Positions 41,095 to 50,543 of a DNA stretch of 64,000 nt are shown in pieces. The notes beneath the pieces are model-generated. The model was given only the letters and a program-made list of their open reading frames with translations. It was not told where the DNA came from and did no database searches. The stretch is from Pseudomonadaceae bacterium (lineage in GTDB: Bacteria; Pseudomonadota; Gammaproteobacteria; Pseudomonadales; Pseudomonadaceae). Each line of letters starts with the position of its first letter. The stretch's first letter is position 1. The translations under genes were made by a program, and so were the position numbers. Where the stretch lies: NCBI GenBank assembly GCA_019745275.1, contig JAIETJ010000037.1, positions 30,618 through 94,617 on the forward strand, in the 5' to 3' direction.

Positions 41095-42708
41095 TTATCT
41101 CAACTCTTTAAAGGCTTCGGCGCTTTTTTGGATTTCATTTAGCCAGACGTCTTCAGTAATCACTTGCGGACGCATCAGAATCACCAGTTCGCTCTTACCA
41201 AGGTTCTTGCGTTGCTGCTGAAACAACCAGCCCACCAATGGCAGCGATGACAACCAAGGAACGTTGGCATCGACGTTCTCGTTGTCGCTTTGCAGCAAGC
41301 CACCAATAACGATCACCTGGCCATTGCGCGCACGCACGATAGAGTCCGACTGACGCGAGGTAGTGCGTGCCGTTGGCAAGTTTAGAGTGCCAAACTTATC
41401 GCCCAAGTTGATCTCAGTGTCATCCTGAGTAACCTTACTTACCGAAGGACGAACATGCAGCGTTACATTGCTCTGCGAATCGATTTGCGGGGTCACGTCC
41501 AGCGATATGCCGGAGAAGAACGGGGTTAAGGTGATATCCGGAGTTGACGAACCATCGCCGTTGGAGCTGGTTGTAGTGCTGGATGACACATCGGTAACAA
41601 AGTATTCATCAGTGCCAACTTTAATTACCGCTTTCTGGTTATTCAGCGTTGAAATACGTGGGGTCGACAGTACCCGCACTTCGCCTTGGGTCTCAAGCAG
41701 TTGGAGCACAGCGGTAAAGTCACCGGCGGTAACTGTCGCGCTGAATACCCCGCCAATCGTTTGCACCCCGGACAGCGCTGCACCCACAAGGCTCGCGCCG
41801 CCATCACTGCCGTTCTGCGACCAATTCACCCCTGCCTGAAAGCGATCAAACAAATTCACTTCAAGAATTTTGGTTTCCAAAATCACCTGACGCTGCAGGT
41901 TGCTATGCGCCAACTTTAGAAAGCCCTCGACACTTTGCTGATCGGTCGCCGAAGCGTGCACTACCAACAAGCCAGCCTGGGGATTGACCACCACATTGTT
42001 ACCTTGCTCAGTGCCAACGATCATGCTGACCACACCGCTGAGTTCTTTCCAGAAATCAACATTGCTGGTGGTAATTAACTGGGTAGACGGCCGCGTAGTG
42101 GAGCTCGTAGTGTTGGTGGTGGAGCTACCACTGCTGTCGCTGTTATCACTGGTAGTGACTTGCCCGGAGCTGACCTCGGTATCGGTAATGCCTTGGCGTT
42201 GCAGGTTCAGATAATTAACGTCGTAGGTACGGGTAACCGCCTGATTAGGCATGATCTGATAGCCGTAACTGGTGCGGCTAAAGTCATAGCCATAACTGTC
42301 GCGCACCGCTGCCAACACCTCCTCAAGGGTCACGTTGCGCAAGCTAAAGGTGATATTGCCGGTCACCTCAGGATGCACCACGATGTTCTTGCCCGCGCCA
42401 TCCATCAGGCTCAGGAAGAACTCGTTGGCCGGCATGTCTTTGGCCGCCACATCAAAGCGCGGCCCGCTGCGCGCCAGCTGCGTTGGCGCCAGCGGGGCAA
42501 TCAGCGCCGCCTGCACCGAAGGCGGCGGGACAGCCTTGGCGCGGCTTTGCGCCAAGGTTTCGGCGAGGATCCGATTGCTTTGGTCGTACAGTTGCTTGTC
42601 GCCATCGACAAAGGTTTGGCAAGCCGACAACAGACAAAGCGCCGGCAACAACGACAGGCGAGCGTGCTTGAGCGGTACACCGAGAATAATTAATTGTTTT
42701 GGCAACAT
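41095..42708 (-). CDS. mshL: MSHA outer-membrane secretin MshL
   Basis: Lipobox LLSACQ; secretin C-terminus (GEVRVLSTPRISTLNNQKAVIKVGTDEYFVTDV...VIVIGGLLQSDNENVDANVPWLSSLPLVGWLFQQ). Confidence 0.95.
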   Translation of the reverse strand: MLPKQLIILGVPLKHARLSLLPALCLLSACQTFVDGDKQLYDQSNRILAETLAQSRAKAVPPPSVQAALIAPLAPTQLARSGPRFDVAAKDMPANEFFLSLMDGAGKNIVVHPEVTGNITFSLRNVTLEEVLAAVRDSYGYDFSRTSYGYQIMPNQAVTRTYDVNYLNLQRQGITDTEVSSGQVTTSDNSDSSGSSTTNTTSSTTRPSTQLITTSNVDFWKELSGVVSMIVGTEQGNNVVVNPQAGLLVVHASATDQQSVEGFLKLAHSNLQRQVILETKILEVNLFDRFQAGVNWSQNGSDGGASLVGAALSGVQTIGGVFSATVTAGDFTAVLQLLETQGEVRVLSTPRISTLNNQKAVIKVGTDEYFVTDVSSSTTTSSNGDGSSTPDITLTPFFSGISLDVTPQIDSQSNVTLHVRPSVSKVTQDDTEINLGDKFGTLNLPTARTTSRQSDSIVRARNGQVIVIGGLLQSDNENVDANVPWLSSLPLVGWLFQQQRKNLGKSELVILMRPQVITEDVWLNEIQKSAEAFKELR

Positions 42709-42712
42709 GGCG

Positions 42713-43105
42713 TTATCGACTCGGTTTCATGATGGGTTCGACCAAGCGCAACACCTGCTGCTGGCCTTGGCGCTCAAGCACCACTGAATGGGTATAGATC
42801 GCGCGTAACTGGGCGCCGGCAACGTCATCGCCTACCCGCCGCAACTGGCCGTTGATCACCGCTTGCGATTGCCCCGCGCCACGCACTATCGACTGCAAGC
42901 GTAACGTCGCTGGCGCGCCTTCATTGGCGCTAGCGGTGAGCGCCGAAGCTGGCGGCTGGGTTGGGTCTAGGGCTGCGTGCGCGACCGAACAAAGCCCAAG
43001 CAGTATCAATAAACCGACTGGCTTAACAGGTTGTTGAAAAATGTAGCGAGCGACGGCTAGGCAAGGCGAAATCAGCCGAAAAAGCGCAGTGTACAAGTTG
43101 TACAT
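42713..43105 (-). CDS. mshK: MSHA biogenesis protein MshK with repeat-derived N-terminus (start uncertain)
   Basis: KPVGLLILLGLCSVAHAALDPTQPPASAL signal region and ...LRLQSIVRGAGQSQAVINGQLRRVGDDVAGAQLRAIYTHSVVL; the only ATGs (43105, 43111, 43159) lie inside the 43025-43168 repeat. Confidence 0.78.
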   Translation of the reverse strand: MYNLYTALFRLISPCLAVARYIFQQPVKPVGLLILLGLCSVAHAALDPTQPPASALTASANEGAPATLRLQSIVRGAGQSQAVINGQLRRVGDDVAGAQLRAIYTHSVVLERQGQQQVLRLVEPIMKPSR

Positions 43106-43168
43106 GAGCATTTTGAGGCTGATTTCAACGCCGCATAGCCTAGCGTAGTAATTTTTCATCCACCTGTT
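43025..43168. repeat. 144-bp MITE-like imperfect inverted repeat at the mshJ/mshK junction
   Basis: Left end AACAGGTTGTTGAAAAATGTAGCG...GGCTAGGCAAGGCGAAATCAGCC; reverse complement of right end AACAGGTGGATGAAAAATTACTACGCTAGGCTATGCGGCGTTGAAATCAGCC; centre TGTACAAGTTGTACA. Confidence 0.88.
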
Positions 43169-43835
43169 AAACACCAATCCACCCCGCTTCGCGGCTCAAG
43201 GTATAGAGCACCAGGTTAATTTTTGCCTGCCCTGGGCCGCCTTCGCCCACTTGGTAATCCAAGCTGTCCCAGTGCAGCTTCCAACCGCTGGCTTGAATCG
43301 CCTGCAAATACAGCAACAAATCAAAATAGCCACCCTGCAGGCTAATTTTTAAGCCATGCCGGTACAGGGTTACCGGCACTTTAGCGGCTACGTCCGCGGT
43401 CTTCACCGGCTCATCGGCAGCCAATTGCAGGGGCTCAGAAAAACTCTGCAAGGCCAGCAGACGGAGCTTTGGTTGGGCGCGCAGCAACTCTTGCAACACC
43501 GCGCGCATTTTTGCCGGTGGCAACAGGCCCGCGGTGTCGTGATCAATTTCTCCGATCAACTGCTCGCCACTGGCCTGCGCAGTAAGCAAGGCGCTGCGAT
43601 ACGGCGCATTAGGGTCGGCGGCGAGCTTAGCTTGCAAGTCGGCCAAGCCCACTTGCGCCGCTTGCTGACTGAGCACTGCGGTTTTAGTCAGCGCCTCTTG
43701 CTTGGCCACCCGCAGGGTTAGCGGGTCGCCAAGCAGCAGCATGTACAGCATGCCCACCACAGCCAAGGCCACGGCGTAACTCAGCCACTGTTCACGCGGT
43801 TCGAGCAGTAGCCAGCGCTGGAATAATTTATTCAC
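43167..43835 (-). CDS. mshJ: MSHA biogenesis protein MshJ (PilO-like)
   Basis: N-terminal TM, coiled region, position in operon; GTG start. Confidence 0.83.
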   Translation of the reverse strand: MNKLFQRWLLLEPREQWLSYAVALAVVGMLYMLLLGDPLTLRVAKQEALTKTAVLSQQAAQVGLADLQAKLAADPNAPYRSALLTAQASGEQLIGEIDHDTAGLLPPAKMRAVLQELLRAQPKLRLLALQSFSEPLQLAADEPVKTADVAAKVPVTLYRHGLKISLQGGYFDLLLYLQAIQASGWKLHWDSLDYQVGEGGPGQAKINLVLYTLSREAGWIGV

Positions 43836-44436
43836 CGGTTTTGCCCTCCTCGTCTAATCGCGAAGACAGGCGAAAACCCAGTAGCCCGGCGTCGTTACGC
43901 TGCAATTCAAAGCGGGCAAATTCGCGCCCACGAAACACCGGGCTGACGCCCAAACTCTGCAAATACAATGGTAATAGCTGCTGGTCTTGAGTCACGCCTT
44001 GCAGGCTCAAGGTGCTGCCGCCATCGCGCAGGGCAATCTCACTGAGCCATAAACCATTCGGTGGATGGCGTTCCGACAAGGCCGCCAGCGGTGCAACAAA
44101 ACCTGCGCTTTGCTGCTGGGTTAACAACTGCAAATGCGCGACCAAACGCTGCAATTGCAAGTTGCTGCGTTCCTGCTGGGCCAACTGCAGCGGCAACTGT
44201 GGGTCGAGTTGCGGCTCGACGAAACTGGCCTGCAGCGCACTTAACTGATCTTGCAGGTTTTGCGCCCGCGCTTGCGCCGCGCTGGCAAGCGTCGTTGCTC
44301 GCTGTAACTGCCAGCCTTGCCAAGCGCCATGCACCAACAGCAGCGTAAATAGCACGATCCAGCCGAGTACCATCTGCTTGGGCCGTGGGCCACTGCGGCG
44401 TTTTTGTTCGACTTGGTAGAGGTTAATGTTTTGCAT
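43828..44436 (-). CDS. PilN-like MSHA biogenesis protein (MshI2-type)
   Basis: MQNINLYQVEQKRRSGPRPKQMVLGWIVLFTLLLVHGAWQGWQLQRA; ATGA overlap with the upstream gene. Confidence 0.82.
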   Translation of the reverse strand: MQNINLYQVEQKRRSGPRPKQMVLGWIVLFTLLLVHGAWQGWQLQRATTLASAAQARAQNLQDQLSALQASFVEPQLDPQLPLQLAQQERSNLQLQRLVAHLQLLTQQQSAGFVAPLAALSERHPPNGLWLSEIALRDGGSTLSLQGVTQDQQLLPLYLQSLGVSPVFRGREFARFELQRNDAGLLGFRLSSRLDEEGKTGE

Positions 44437-45368
44437 CAGACCTCCAACCGTAAAGCAGCGCCAACGGCGGAGAAACAATAAGCCTGCTGCACTTCATCCA
44501 GCTCAGCGGCGGCTTGACCGACAAATAAATCGCGCAAATTCAGCGCCTGCAGATTCACCGCCAAACCATCACCGAGCGCTTTTAACGCCTGCGCACCGTC
44601 ACGCTTCATCGGCATCATCAATAAACGACTGATGTAGCCTTTACCCAACTGGCTTTCGAAGTAATCGAGAGAGCGCTGAATCTCCAGCGTAACACCGGCA
44701 AAATCCTGACTGGCTTGATCCAAGCCTTGCTCAATCCGGCGAGCCATATACAGATCAGCACCTTGCTGAACGCAGATCAACCCTTCGCTGGAGCGCAACC
44801 GCAGCAACGCCAGATTCAGCCCCTCGGCGCCGGCCAGTAGGCCCAGATTACGAAAGGCCATCTCAGTGACATCAATGCTCTGCAGTTTTAACTCGGCGTG
44901 TTTAAGCATACCGACCCATGCACTCACCCGGCTTTTCGCCAGCACCGCGCAATAGGCCATGCGCGAGCGACCTCGATAAGCATCGGCGGGCAACGCGAAA
45001 GCATCGACCAGAACCTGCTCAATGGGTTCGCTAATTTGCTCTTTGACCTTCCAGCGCATCGCGTCGCGTAGCTCGGCCGCGGGTACGTCGGGGCTATCGA
45101 GCAGGAGCATTTGGTAGACCGCCGGGTGCAGCAACAGATTCACCGGCATGCCGGCCAAGCCGAACTCCTCGACCATGCCCTTGAGCACAGCGGCCTGCTG
45201 GTCCGGCAACGCGGGACGAAACACACAACGTAGCAACTGCACCGGCTGGCCTGGGGTGCGCAGCACATGGGCCATGGCAATACCTTCAGGGCTGGTTTCG
45301 ATACCGAGCAAACCCTGCGGAGCTTTCTTATTTTTATTCAGCCATGCCAACAAGGGCGTCCCCTTCAA
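44436..45368 (-). CDS. mshI: MSHA biogenesis protein MshI (PilM-like)
   Basis: GLLGIETSPEGIAMAHVLRTPG; LRDAMRWKVKEQISEPIEQVLVDAFALP; first gene of the cluster, likely TTG start at 45368. Confidence 0.84.
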   Translation of the reverse strand: MKGTPLLAWLNKNKKAPQGLLGIETSPEGIAMAHVLRTPGQPVQLLRCVFRPALPDQQAAVLKGMVEEFGLAGMPVNLLLHPAVYQMLLLDSPDVPAAELRDAMRWKVKEQISEPIEQVLVDAFALPADAYRGRSRMAYCAVLAKSRVSAWVGMLKHAELKLQSIDVTEMAFRNLGLLAGAEGLNLALLRLRSSEGLICVQQGADLYMARRIEQGLDQASQDFAGVTLEIQRSLDYFESQLGKGYISRLLMMPMKRDGAQALKALGDGLAVNLQALNLRDLFVGQAAAELDEVQQAYCFSAVGAALRLEV

Positions 45369-45605
45369 CTCTGCCTTGTGTTGATTTACTACAGATTAAC
45401 TCGCACCTGTAGAATGCACCTTTGCCTCAACCTTGAGTTCTAGTACCTCGGCACACAGGTTTCGGACAAATCCTGGCGGCGCCTTTTGCCGCCAAGCAGC
45501 GTTGCCATTCCTCGCCATAGCCAGCTATGACTCGTCATGGCGCCTTGCCCGGCAACAAAATCCACTCGCCATCCCTTCGCCAAACCTATGAGTCGAGGCA
45601 CTATC

Positions 45606-46070
45606 ATGTTCCACGTCGTGCTGTTTCAGCCAGAAATCCCGCCCAACACCGGCAATATAATCCGCTTATGCGCCAACAGTGGCTGCCAACTGCATTTAAT
45701 CGAGCCGCTCGGTTTTGAGCTGGACGACAAACGTTTAAGACGCGCCGGCTTGGACTATCACGAATACTCAAGATTAAAGCGACATCAAACACTTAGCGAA
45801 TGTATAGCAGAAATCGCTGGAGGTCGGATATTCGCTTTTACCACCAAAGGCAGCCACTGCTACAGCGAGAATCAGTTTGCCCCCGGTGACATCTTCTTGT
45901 TCGGCCCGGAAAGCCGTGGCTTGCCGGCGGAAATCCTTGCTAGTTTGCCGGCCGAACAGCGTTTGCGCCTGCCGATGCAACCCGGTAACCGCAGTCTAAA
46001 TTTATCCAATACTGTCGCTATTGCCGTGTACGAAGCCTGGCGCCAACAAGGTTTTGCGGGCGCGGAGTAA
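45606..46070 (+). CDS. trmL: tRNA (cytidine/uridine-2'-O-)-methyltransferase TrmL (YibK)
   Basis: [68 protein letters not shown]. Confidence 0.97.
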   Translation: MFHVVLFQPEIPPNTGNIIRLCANSGCQLHLIEPLGFELDDKRLRRAGLDYHEYSRLKRHQTLSECIAEIAGGRIFAFTTKGSHCYSENQFAPGDIFLFGPESRGLPAEILASLPAEQRLRLPMQPGNRSLNLSNTVAIAVYEAWRQQGFAGAE

Positions 46071-46080
46071 GAAATCGCGC

Positions 46081-46107
46081 AAAAAAAACGCCCATCAGGG
46101 CGTTTTC
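46081..46107. terminator. Bidirectional terminator between trmL and secB
   Basis: AAAAAAAACGCCCATCAGGGCGTTTTCT. Confidence 0.85.
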
Positions 46108-46123
46108 TGTACCGCGTAACGGT

Positions 46124-46597
46124 TTAGGCGTTACCGGCGGTTTGCATCCGCTCTAGCTGCTGGGCGTAGAGCGCATCAAAGTTCACCGGAGCCAACATCA
46201 GCGCTGGGAAAGAGCCACGTACCACTAGGCTGTCCAAGGCTTCGCGGGCATACGGGAATAGCAGGTTCGGGCAAAAAGCGCCAAGGGTGTGGCTCATGGC
46301 GGCAGCATCGAGGCCTGCGATCAAGAAAATCCCGGCTTGCTGCACTTCAGCAATAAACGCGGTTTCGCCACCGGTTTTCACCGTTACCGAAAGGGTTAAT
46401 ACCACTTCGTGGAAGTCGCCTTCCAACGGCTTTTGCCGTGTATTCAGGTCTAGCTCAACGCTTGGTGCCCACTCCTGGCGGAAAATCTCTGGGCTCTTTG
46501 GCGCTTCAAACGACAGGTCGCGCACATAAATGCGTTGCAGCGAAAACTGTGGACCTTGGTCTTCTTGAGTTGCGCCGGTGCTTACTTGTTCAGTCAT
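46124..46597 (-). CDS. secB: Protein-export chaperone SecB
   Basis: [68 protein letters not shown]. Confidence 0.98.
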   Translation of the reverse strand: MTEQVSTGATQEDQGPQFSLQRIYVRDLSFEAPKSPEIFRQEWAPSVELDLNTRQKPLEGDFHEVVLTLSVTVKTGGETAFIAEVQQAGIFLIAGLDAAAMSHTLGAFCPNLLFPYAREALDSLVVRGSFPALMLAPVNFDALYAQQLERMQTAGNA

Positions 46598-46653
46598 GAC
46601 AGAGCCTTATTGTAAGTTTAGTAGTGCTACGACTAGTTAATGGGGTGCAGCGA

Positions 46654-46908
46654 TCAAGCATTCAATAGCGCGTCGAGTTTGCCGGCGCGCTCTAGGGCAT
46701 ACAGATCGTCGCAACCGCCAATATGGGTGGCGCCGATCCAGATTTGCGGCACCGAGGTGCGCCCGGCCTTACGAATCATCTCGGCCCGCACCGCCGGGGC
46801 GCCATCAATGCTCAGCTCAGTGAACGCCACGCCTTTGTTCTTGAGCAATTGCTGGGCGCGCCGGCAATAGGGGCAGTAGTCACTGGAATACACAACAACA
46901 GCGGCCAT
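46654..46908 (-). CDS. grxC: Glutaredoxin 3
   Basis: VVVYSSDYCPYCRRAQQLLKNKGVAF; TSVPQIWIGATHIGGCDDL. Confidence 0.97.
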   Translation of the reverse strand: MAAVVVYSSDYCPYCRRAQQLLKNKGVAFTELSIDGAPAVRAEMIRKAGRTSVPQIWIGATHIGGCDDLYALERAGKLDALLNA

Positions 46909-46939
46909 TACGGCTCTCCTCATGGTGCCTTAAACGGCC

Positions 46940-47353
46940 TTACTTGATCAGCGGCAAATTGTCGCCGCGCCAGCTAGCAATCCCGCCGCCGAGCTTGGCG
47001 GCAGTATGCCCAGCTTTTTCCAACTCGCGGCAGATGGTGCCGGCGTGCTGACCAAGGGCATCAACCAGAATAATGCTTTTGCCTTTGTACTTGTCGAGTT
47101 CAACCATGCGCTCGGCGAACTTTTCATACGGAATGTTCAGCGCATCAACAATGTGGCCAGTGGCGAAGTCTTTGTGCGAGCGCAAATCGACAATCACGCC
47201 CTGCTCACTATTAACCAGCGCCGTCAGCTCACGGCAGCTGAGGCTTTTGCCCGCGCGCTGCAGTTCGCTGTAGATCAGCACAGCCAGAATAACGGCGGCG
47301 CTGCCGCTAAGCAGGTAATGGTTCGTGGCGAATTCAAGCAGTTGAGCAAGCAT
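46940..47353 (-). CDS. Membrane-anchored rhodanese-like protein
   Basis: N-terminal [29 protein letters not shown] rhodanese fold. Confidence 0.92.
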   Translation of the reverse strand: MLAQLLEFATNHYLLSGSAAVILAVLIYSELQRAGKSLSCRELTALVNSEQGVIVDLRSHKDFATGHIVDALNIPYEKFAERMVELDKYKGKSIILVDALGQHAGTICRELEKAGHTAAKLGGGIASWRGDNLPLIK

Positions 47354-47545
47354 CAAAAGATTCCAGAAGATGAAGAAGAGGTTGGGCAAGTACGGCCTAG
47401 AGCACAACAGCAACCCGGCCGTGTCGCACAATGGCGGCCAGTATACACAGCCCCCTTATCGCACCAAACCCGTCCGGCGGTGACGAAAGCGTCGCGCGGG
47501 CTTAATATTCGCGCTCTTTTTATCTTTCGTCGCTCGGGTGCGTCT

Positions 47546-49081
47546 ATGTCAACCACAGCAAAACCATTAGTGCTGATCATTTTGGATGGCTTCGGTCACA
47601 GCGACAGCCCCGAGTACAACGCCATTTACGCGGCCAACACCCCGGTTTACGATCACTTACGCGCCACTCAGCCGCATACCTTGATCTCAGGCTCAGGCAT
47701 GGACGTGGGCCTGCCGGATGGCCAGATGGGCAACTCGGAAGTCGGCCATATGAACCTCGGCGCCGGCCGCGTGGTGTATCAAGATTTTACCCGGGTGACA
47801 AAAGCGATTCGCGATGGCGAGTTTTTTACTAATCCAACCCTGTGCGCGGCAGTCGATAGCGCCGCCAGTGCTGGCAAGGCCGTGCACATTCTTGGCTTGC
47901 TCTCGGATGGCGGCGTCCACAGTCATCAAGACCATCTGGTGGCCATGGCCGAACTGGCCGCCCAGCGCGGCGCAGAGAAAATCTACCTGCACGCTTTTCT
48001 CGATGGCCGCGACACCCCGCCGAAAAGCGCCACCGCACCGATCCAACTGCTCGACGCCGCCTTCGCCAAACTCGGCAAGGGCCGCATCGCCAGCATTATC
48101 GGGCGTTATTTTGCCATGGACCGCGACAACCGCTGGGACCGTGTCGAGCAAGCTTACAACCTGATCGTCGATGGCCAAGCCGAGTTCACTGCGGCCAATG
48201 CGCTGGCTGGCTTGCAAGCTGCCTATGCACGCGGCGAAAACGACGAATTCGTTAAAGCCACCACTATTGGCGCCCCGGTACGCGTGGATGACGGCGACGC
48301 CGTGGTGTTTATGAACTTTCGCGCCGATCGCGCTCGCGAACTGACCCGCACCTTGGTCGAGCCGGATTTTGGCGACTTCAACCGCGCCCGCGTGGCGCAA
48401 CTGAGCAGCTTCGTGATGCTCACCCAGTACGCCGCCAGCATCGACGCGCCCAGCGCCTTCGCACCCGGTTCGCTGGACAACGTGCTCGGCGATTACCTGG
48501 CCAAGAACGGTAAAACCCAACTGCGCATCGCCGAGACCGAGAAATACGCCCACGTGACCTTCTTCTTCTCCGGCGGACGTGAAGAGCCGTTCCCCGGCGA
48601 AGAGCGAATCCTAGTTCCCTCACCGAACGTCGCCACCTACGACCTGCAACCGGAGATGAATGCCCCGCTGGTCACCGATCAACTGGTCGAGGCCATCGAG
48701 CAGCAGCGTTATGACGTGATCATCGTCAACTACGCCAACGGCGACATGGTCGGCCATACCGGGGTGTTTTCCGCCGCTGTTAAGGCCGTGGAATGCCTAG
48801 ACAGCTGCGTCGGACGGATCGTTGCGGCGCTGGCTAAAGTCGGCGGTGAAGCACTGATTACCGCCGATCACGGCAACGTCGAGCAAATGGAAGACGAATG
48901 CACCGGCCAAGCCCACACCGCCCACACCTGCGAGCCGGTGCCGTTTATCTATGTCGGTAAGCGCAACATTAACCTGCGTGACGGCGGCGTCCTGGCCGAC
49001 GTAGCGCCAACCATGCTGACCTTAATGGGCCTGCCGCTGCCAGCAGAAATGACCGGCAAGTCGATCATCGAACTGCGCTAA
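47546..49081 (+). CDS. gpmI: 2,3-bisphosphoglycerate-independent phosphoglycerate mutase
   Basis: [64 protein letters not shown]. Confidence 0.98.
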   Translation: MSTTAKPLVLIILDGFGHSDSPEYNAIYAANTPVYDHLRATQPHTLISGSGMDVGLPDGQMGNSEVGHMNLGAGRVVYQDFTRVTKAIRDGEFFTNPTLCAAVDSAASAGKAVHILGLLSDGGVHSHQDHLVAMAELAAQRGAEKIYLHAFLDGRDTPPKSATAPIQLLDAAFAKLGKGRIASIIGRYFAMDRDNRWDRVEQAYNLIVDGQAEFTAANALAGLQAAYARGENDEFVKATTIGAPVRVDDGDAVVFMNFRADRARELTRTLVEPDFGDFNRARVAQLSSFVMLTQYAASIDAPSAFAPGSLDNVLGDYLAKNGKTQLRIAETEKYAHVTFFFSGGREEPFPGEERILVPSPNVATYDLQPEMNAPLVTDQLVEAIEQQRYDVIIVNYANGDMVGHTGVFSAAVKAVECLDSCVGRIVAALAKVGGEALITADHGNVEQMEDECTGQAHTAHTCEPVPFIYVGKRNINLRDGGVLADVAPTMLTLMGLPLPAEMTGKSIIELR

Positions 49082-49094
49082 GCGGCTTATTTAC

Positions 49095-49178
49095 TCTGCG
49101 CACAACCCCGTGCGCAGTGAATTACTCGGCTATTTAGCTAAAACGCCCGCCCGCCGATGCTTGCGGGCGTTTTTTTTG
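49095..49178 (+). terminator. gpmI terminator region (two consecutive hairpins)
   Basis: CTGCGCACAACCCCGTGCGCAG followed by ACGCCCGCCCGCCGATGCTTGCGGGCGTTTTTTTT. Confidence 0.8.
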
Positions 49179-49231
49179 CTTGGCCAGCCGGGCATACTAG
49201 GCCATCGCCCTTCGCCGGTTTAATCCTGCCC

Positions 49232-50518
49232 ATGCTCCGTTCCTTAGTCTTCGTTTTGCTTGCCTGCCTGCTCAGCCCGGTCATGGCCGATTCGCGTAGC
49301 GACGCCCAGTTGCAATTGGACGCCGCGCAAAAAGACGTGGGCGAACTAAAAAAGCTGCTGGAGCAGCTGCAAAAAGATAAATCCGGCGTGCAGCAAGACC
49401 TGAAAAAAACCGAAAGCGAGATGGGCCAGCTGGAAAACCAGGTCAAAGGCCTGCAAAACGAGCTAAACAAAAGCACTGAACAAATCCAACAACTCGATCA
49501 ACAGAAAAAAAAACTCCAAGAGTCGCGCCTTGAGCAGCAACGCCTGATCGGCATTCAAGCCAGAGCCAGCTACCAGAGCGGCCAACAGGAATACCTGAAA
49601 CTGCTGCTCAACCAACAAAACCCGGAAAAATTCTCGCGCACCCTGACCTATTACGACTACCTCAGCCACGCCCGCCTCGAACAACTGGCTACCTTCAACG
49701 AAACCCTGCGCCAACTGGCCAATGTCGAGCAAGACATCGTCACCCAACAAGCGCAATTAGCCGAACAGAAAAGCGCCCTCGACGGACGCCGCGAACTCTT
49801 GGCGCAAGCGCGTAAAGAACGCCAATTGGTGCTGGCCAAGCTGAATAAAGAGTCCAGCGCCGGCAGCCAAAAACTTAAAGCCCGCCAACAAGAGCAAGTG
49901 GCACTCGGCAATGTGCTGAAAACCATCGAAGAAACCCTCGCCCGCCAGGCCCGCGAAGCCGAACAGGCGCGCAAACTGGCGCTCGCCGCAGCGGCTGCAG
50001 AGGCCGCCGAACAAGCACGCCTCGCCAGCCTGCCGAGCACCGGCAAACCCGCCGCCACAGCTAAACCGGCCACTGGAGCCTTGGTCTCCAGCGCTGGCGC
50101 CGGCTACGGCGGTGCGTTTAGCGGCGCCAAGGGCAAGTTGCCGTGGCCAGTCAATGGCCGCTTGCTGGCCAATTTCGGCAGCACCCGTGGCGACGACGCG
50201 CGCACCAAATGGGACGGTGTACTGATCAGCGCAGCACTCGGCAGCCAAGTGCGTGCCGTGCACGGCGGCCGGGTAGTGTTTGCTGACTGGTTGCGTGGCG
50301 CCGGCTTGCTGGTGATTCTCGACCACGGCAATGGCTACCTGAGCCTGTATGGTCACAATCAAAGTTTATTAAAAGACGCCGGCGATATTGTTAAAGCCGG
50401 CGACGCCATCAGCACCGTCGGTAGCAGCGGCGGCCAAGCCGTTCCCGCACTGTACTTTGCCATCCGCCAACAAGGTCGCCCAAGCAACCCGGTTCAGTGG
50501 TGTCGCGCCCAAGGCTAG
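49232..50518 (+). CDS. envC: EnvC-like murein hydrolase activator (coiled coil + LytM/M23)
   Basis: Signal peptide; long coiled coil; LPWPVNGRLLANFGSTRGDDARTKWDGVLI...ILDHGNGYLSLYGHNQSLL. Confidence 0.93.
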   Translation: MLRSLVFVLLACLLSPVMADSRSDAQLQLDAAQKDVGELKKLLEQLQKDKSGVQQDLKKTESEMGQLENQVKGLQNELNKSTEQIQQLDQQKKKLQESRLEQQRLIGIQARASYQSGQQEYLKLLLNQQNPEKFSRTLTYYDYLSHARLEQLATFNETLRQLANVEQDIVTQQAQLAEQKSALDGRRELLAQARKERQLVLAKLNKESSAGSQKLKARQQEQVALGNVLKTIEETLARQAREAEQARKLALAAAAAEAAEQARLASLPSTGKPAATAKPATGALVSSAGAGYGGAFSGAKGKLPWPVNGRLLANFGSTRGDDARTKWDGVLISAALGSQVRAVHGGRVVFADWLRGAGLLVILDHGNGYLSLYGHNQSLLKDAGDIVKAGDAISTVGSSGGQAVPALYFAIRQQGRPSNPVQWCRAQG

Positions 50519-50543
50519 TCAGCTTTTTAGGAGTTCTGTTGTT

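Noticed and set aside
27953-45368. Interpretation of the cluster as a type II secretion system
   Set aside because: Gene content (MshI/J/K/M/N, MshQ, several prepilins, MshEN-type ATPase) and order fit MSHA pilus rather than Gsp; no GspC or typical gspG-K order.
47693-48553. 286-aa minus-strand ORF antisense to gpmI
   Set aside because: Opposite an unambiguous gpmI; shadow ORF.
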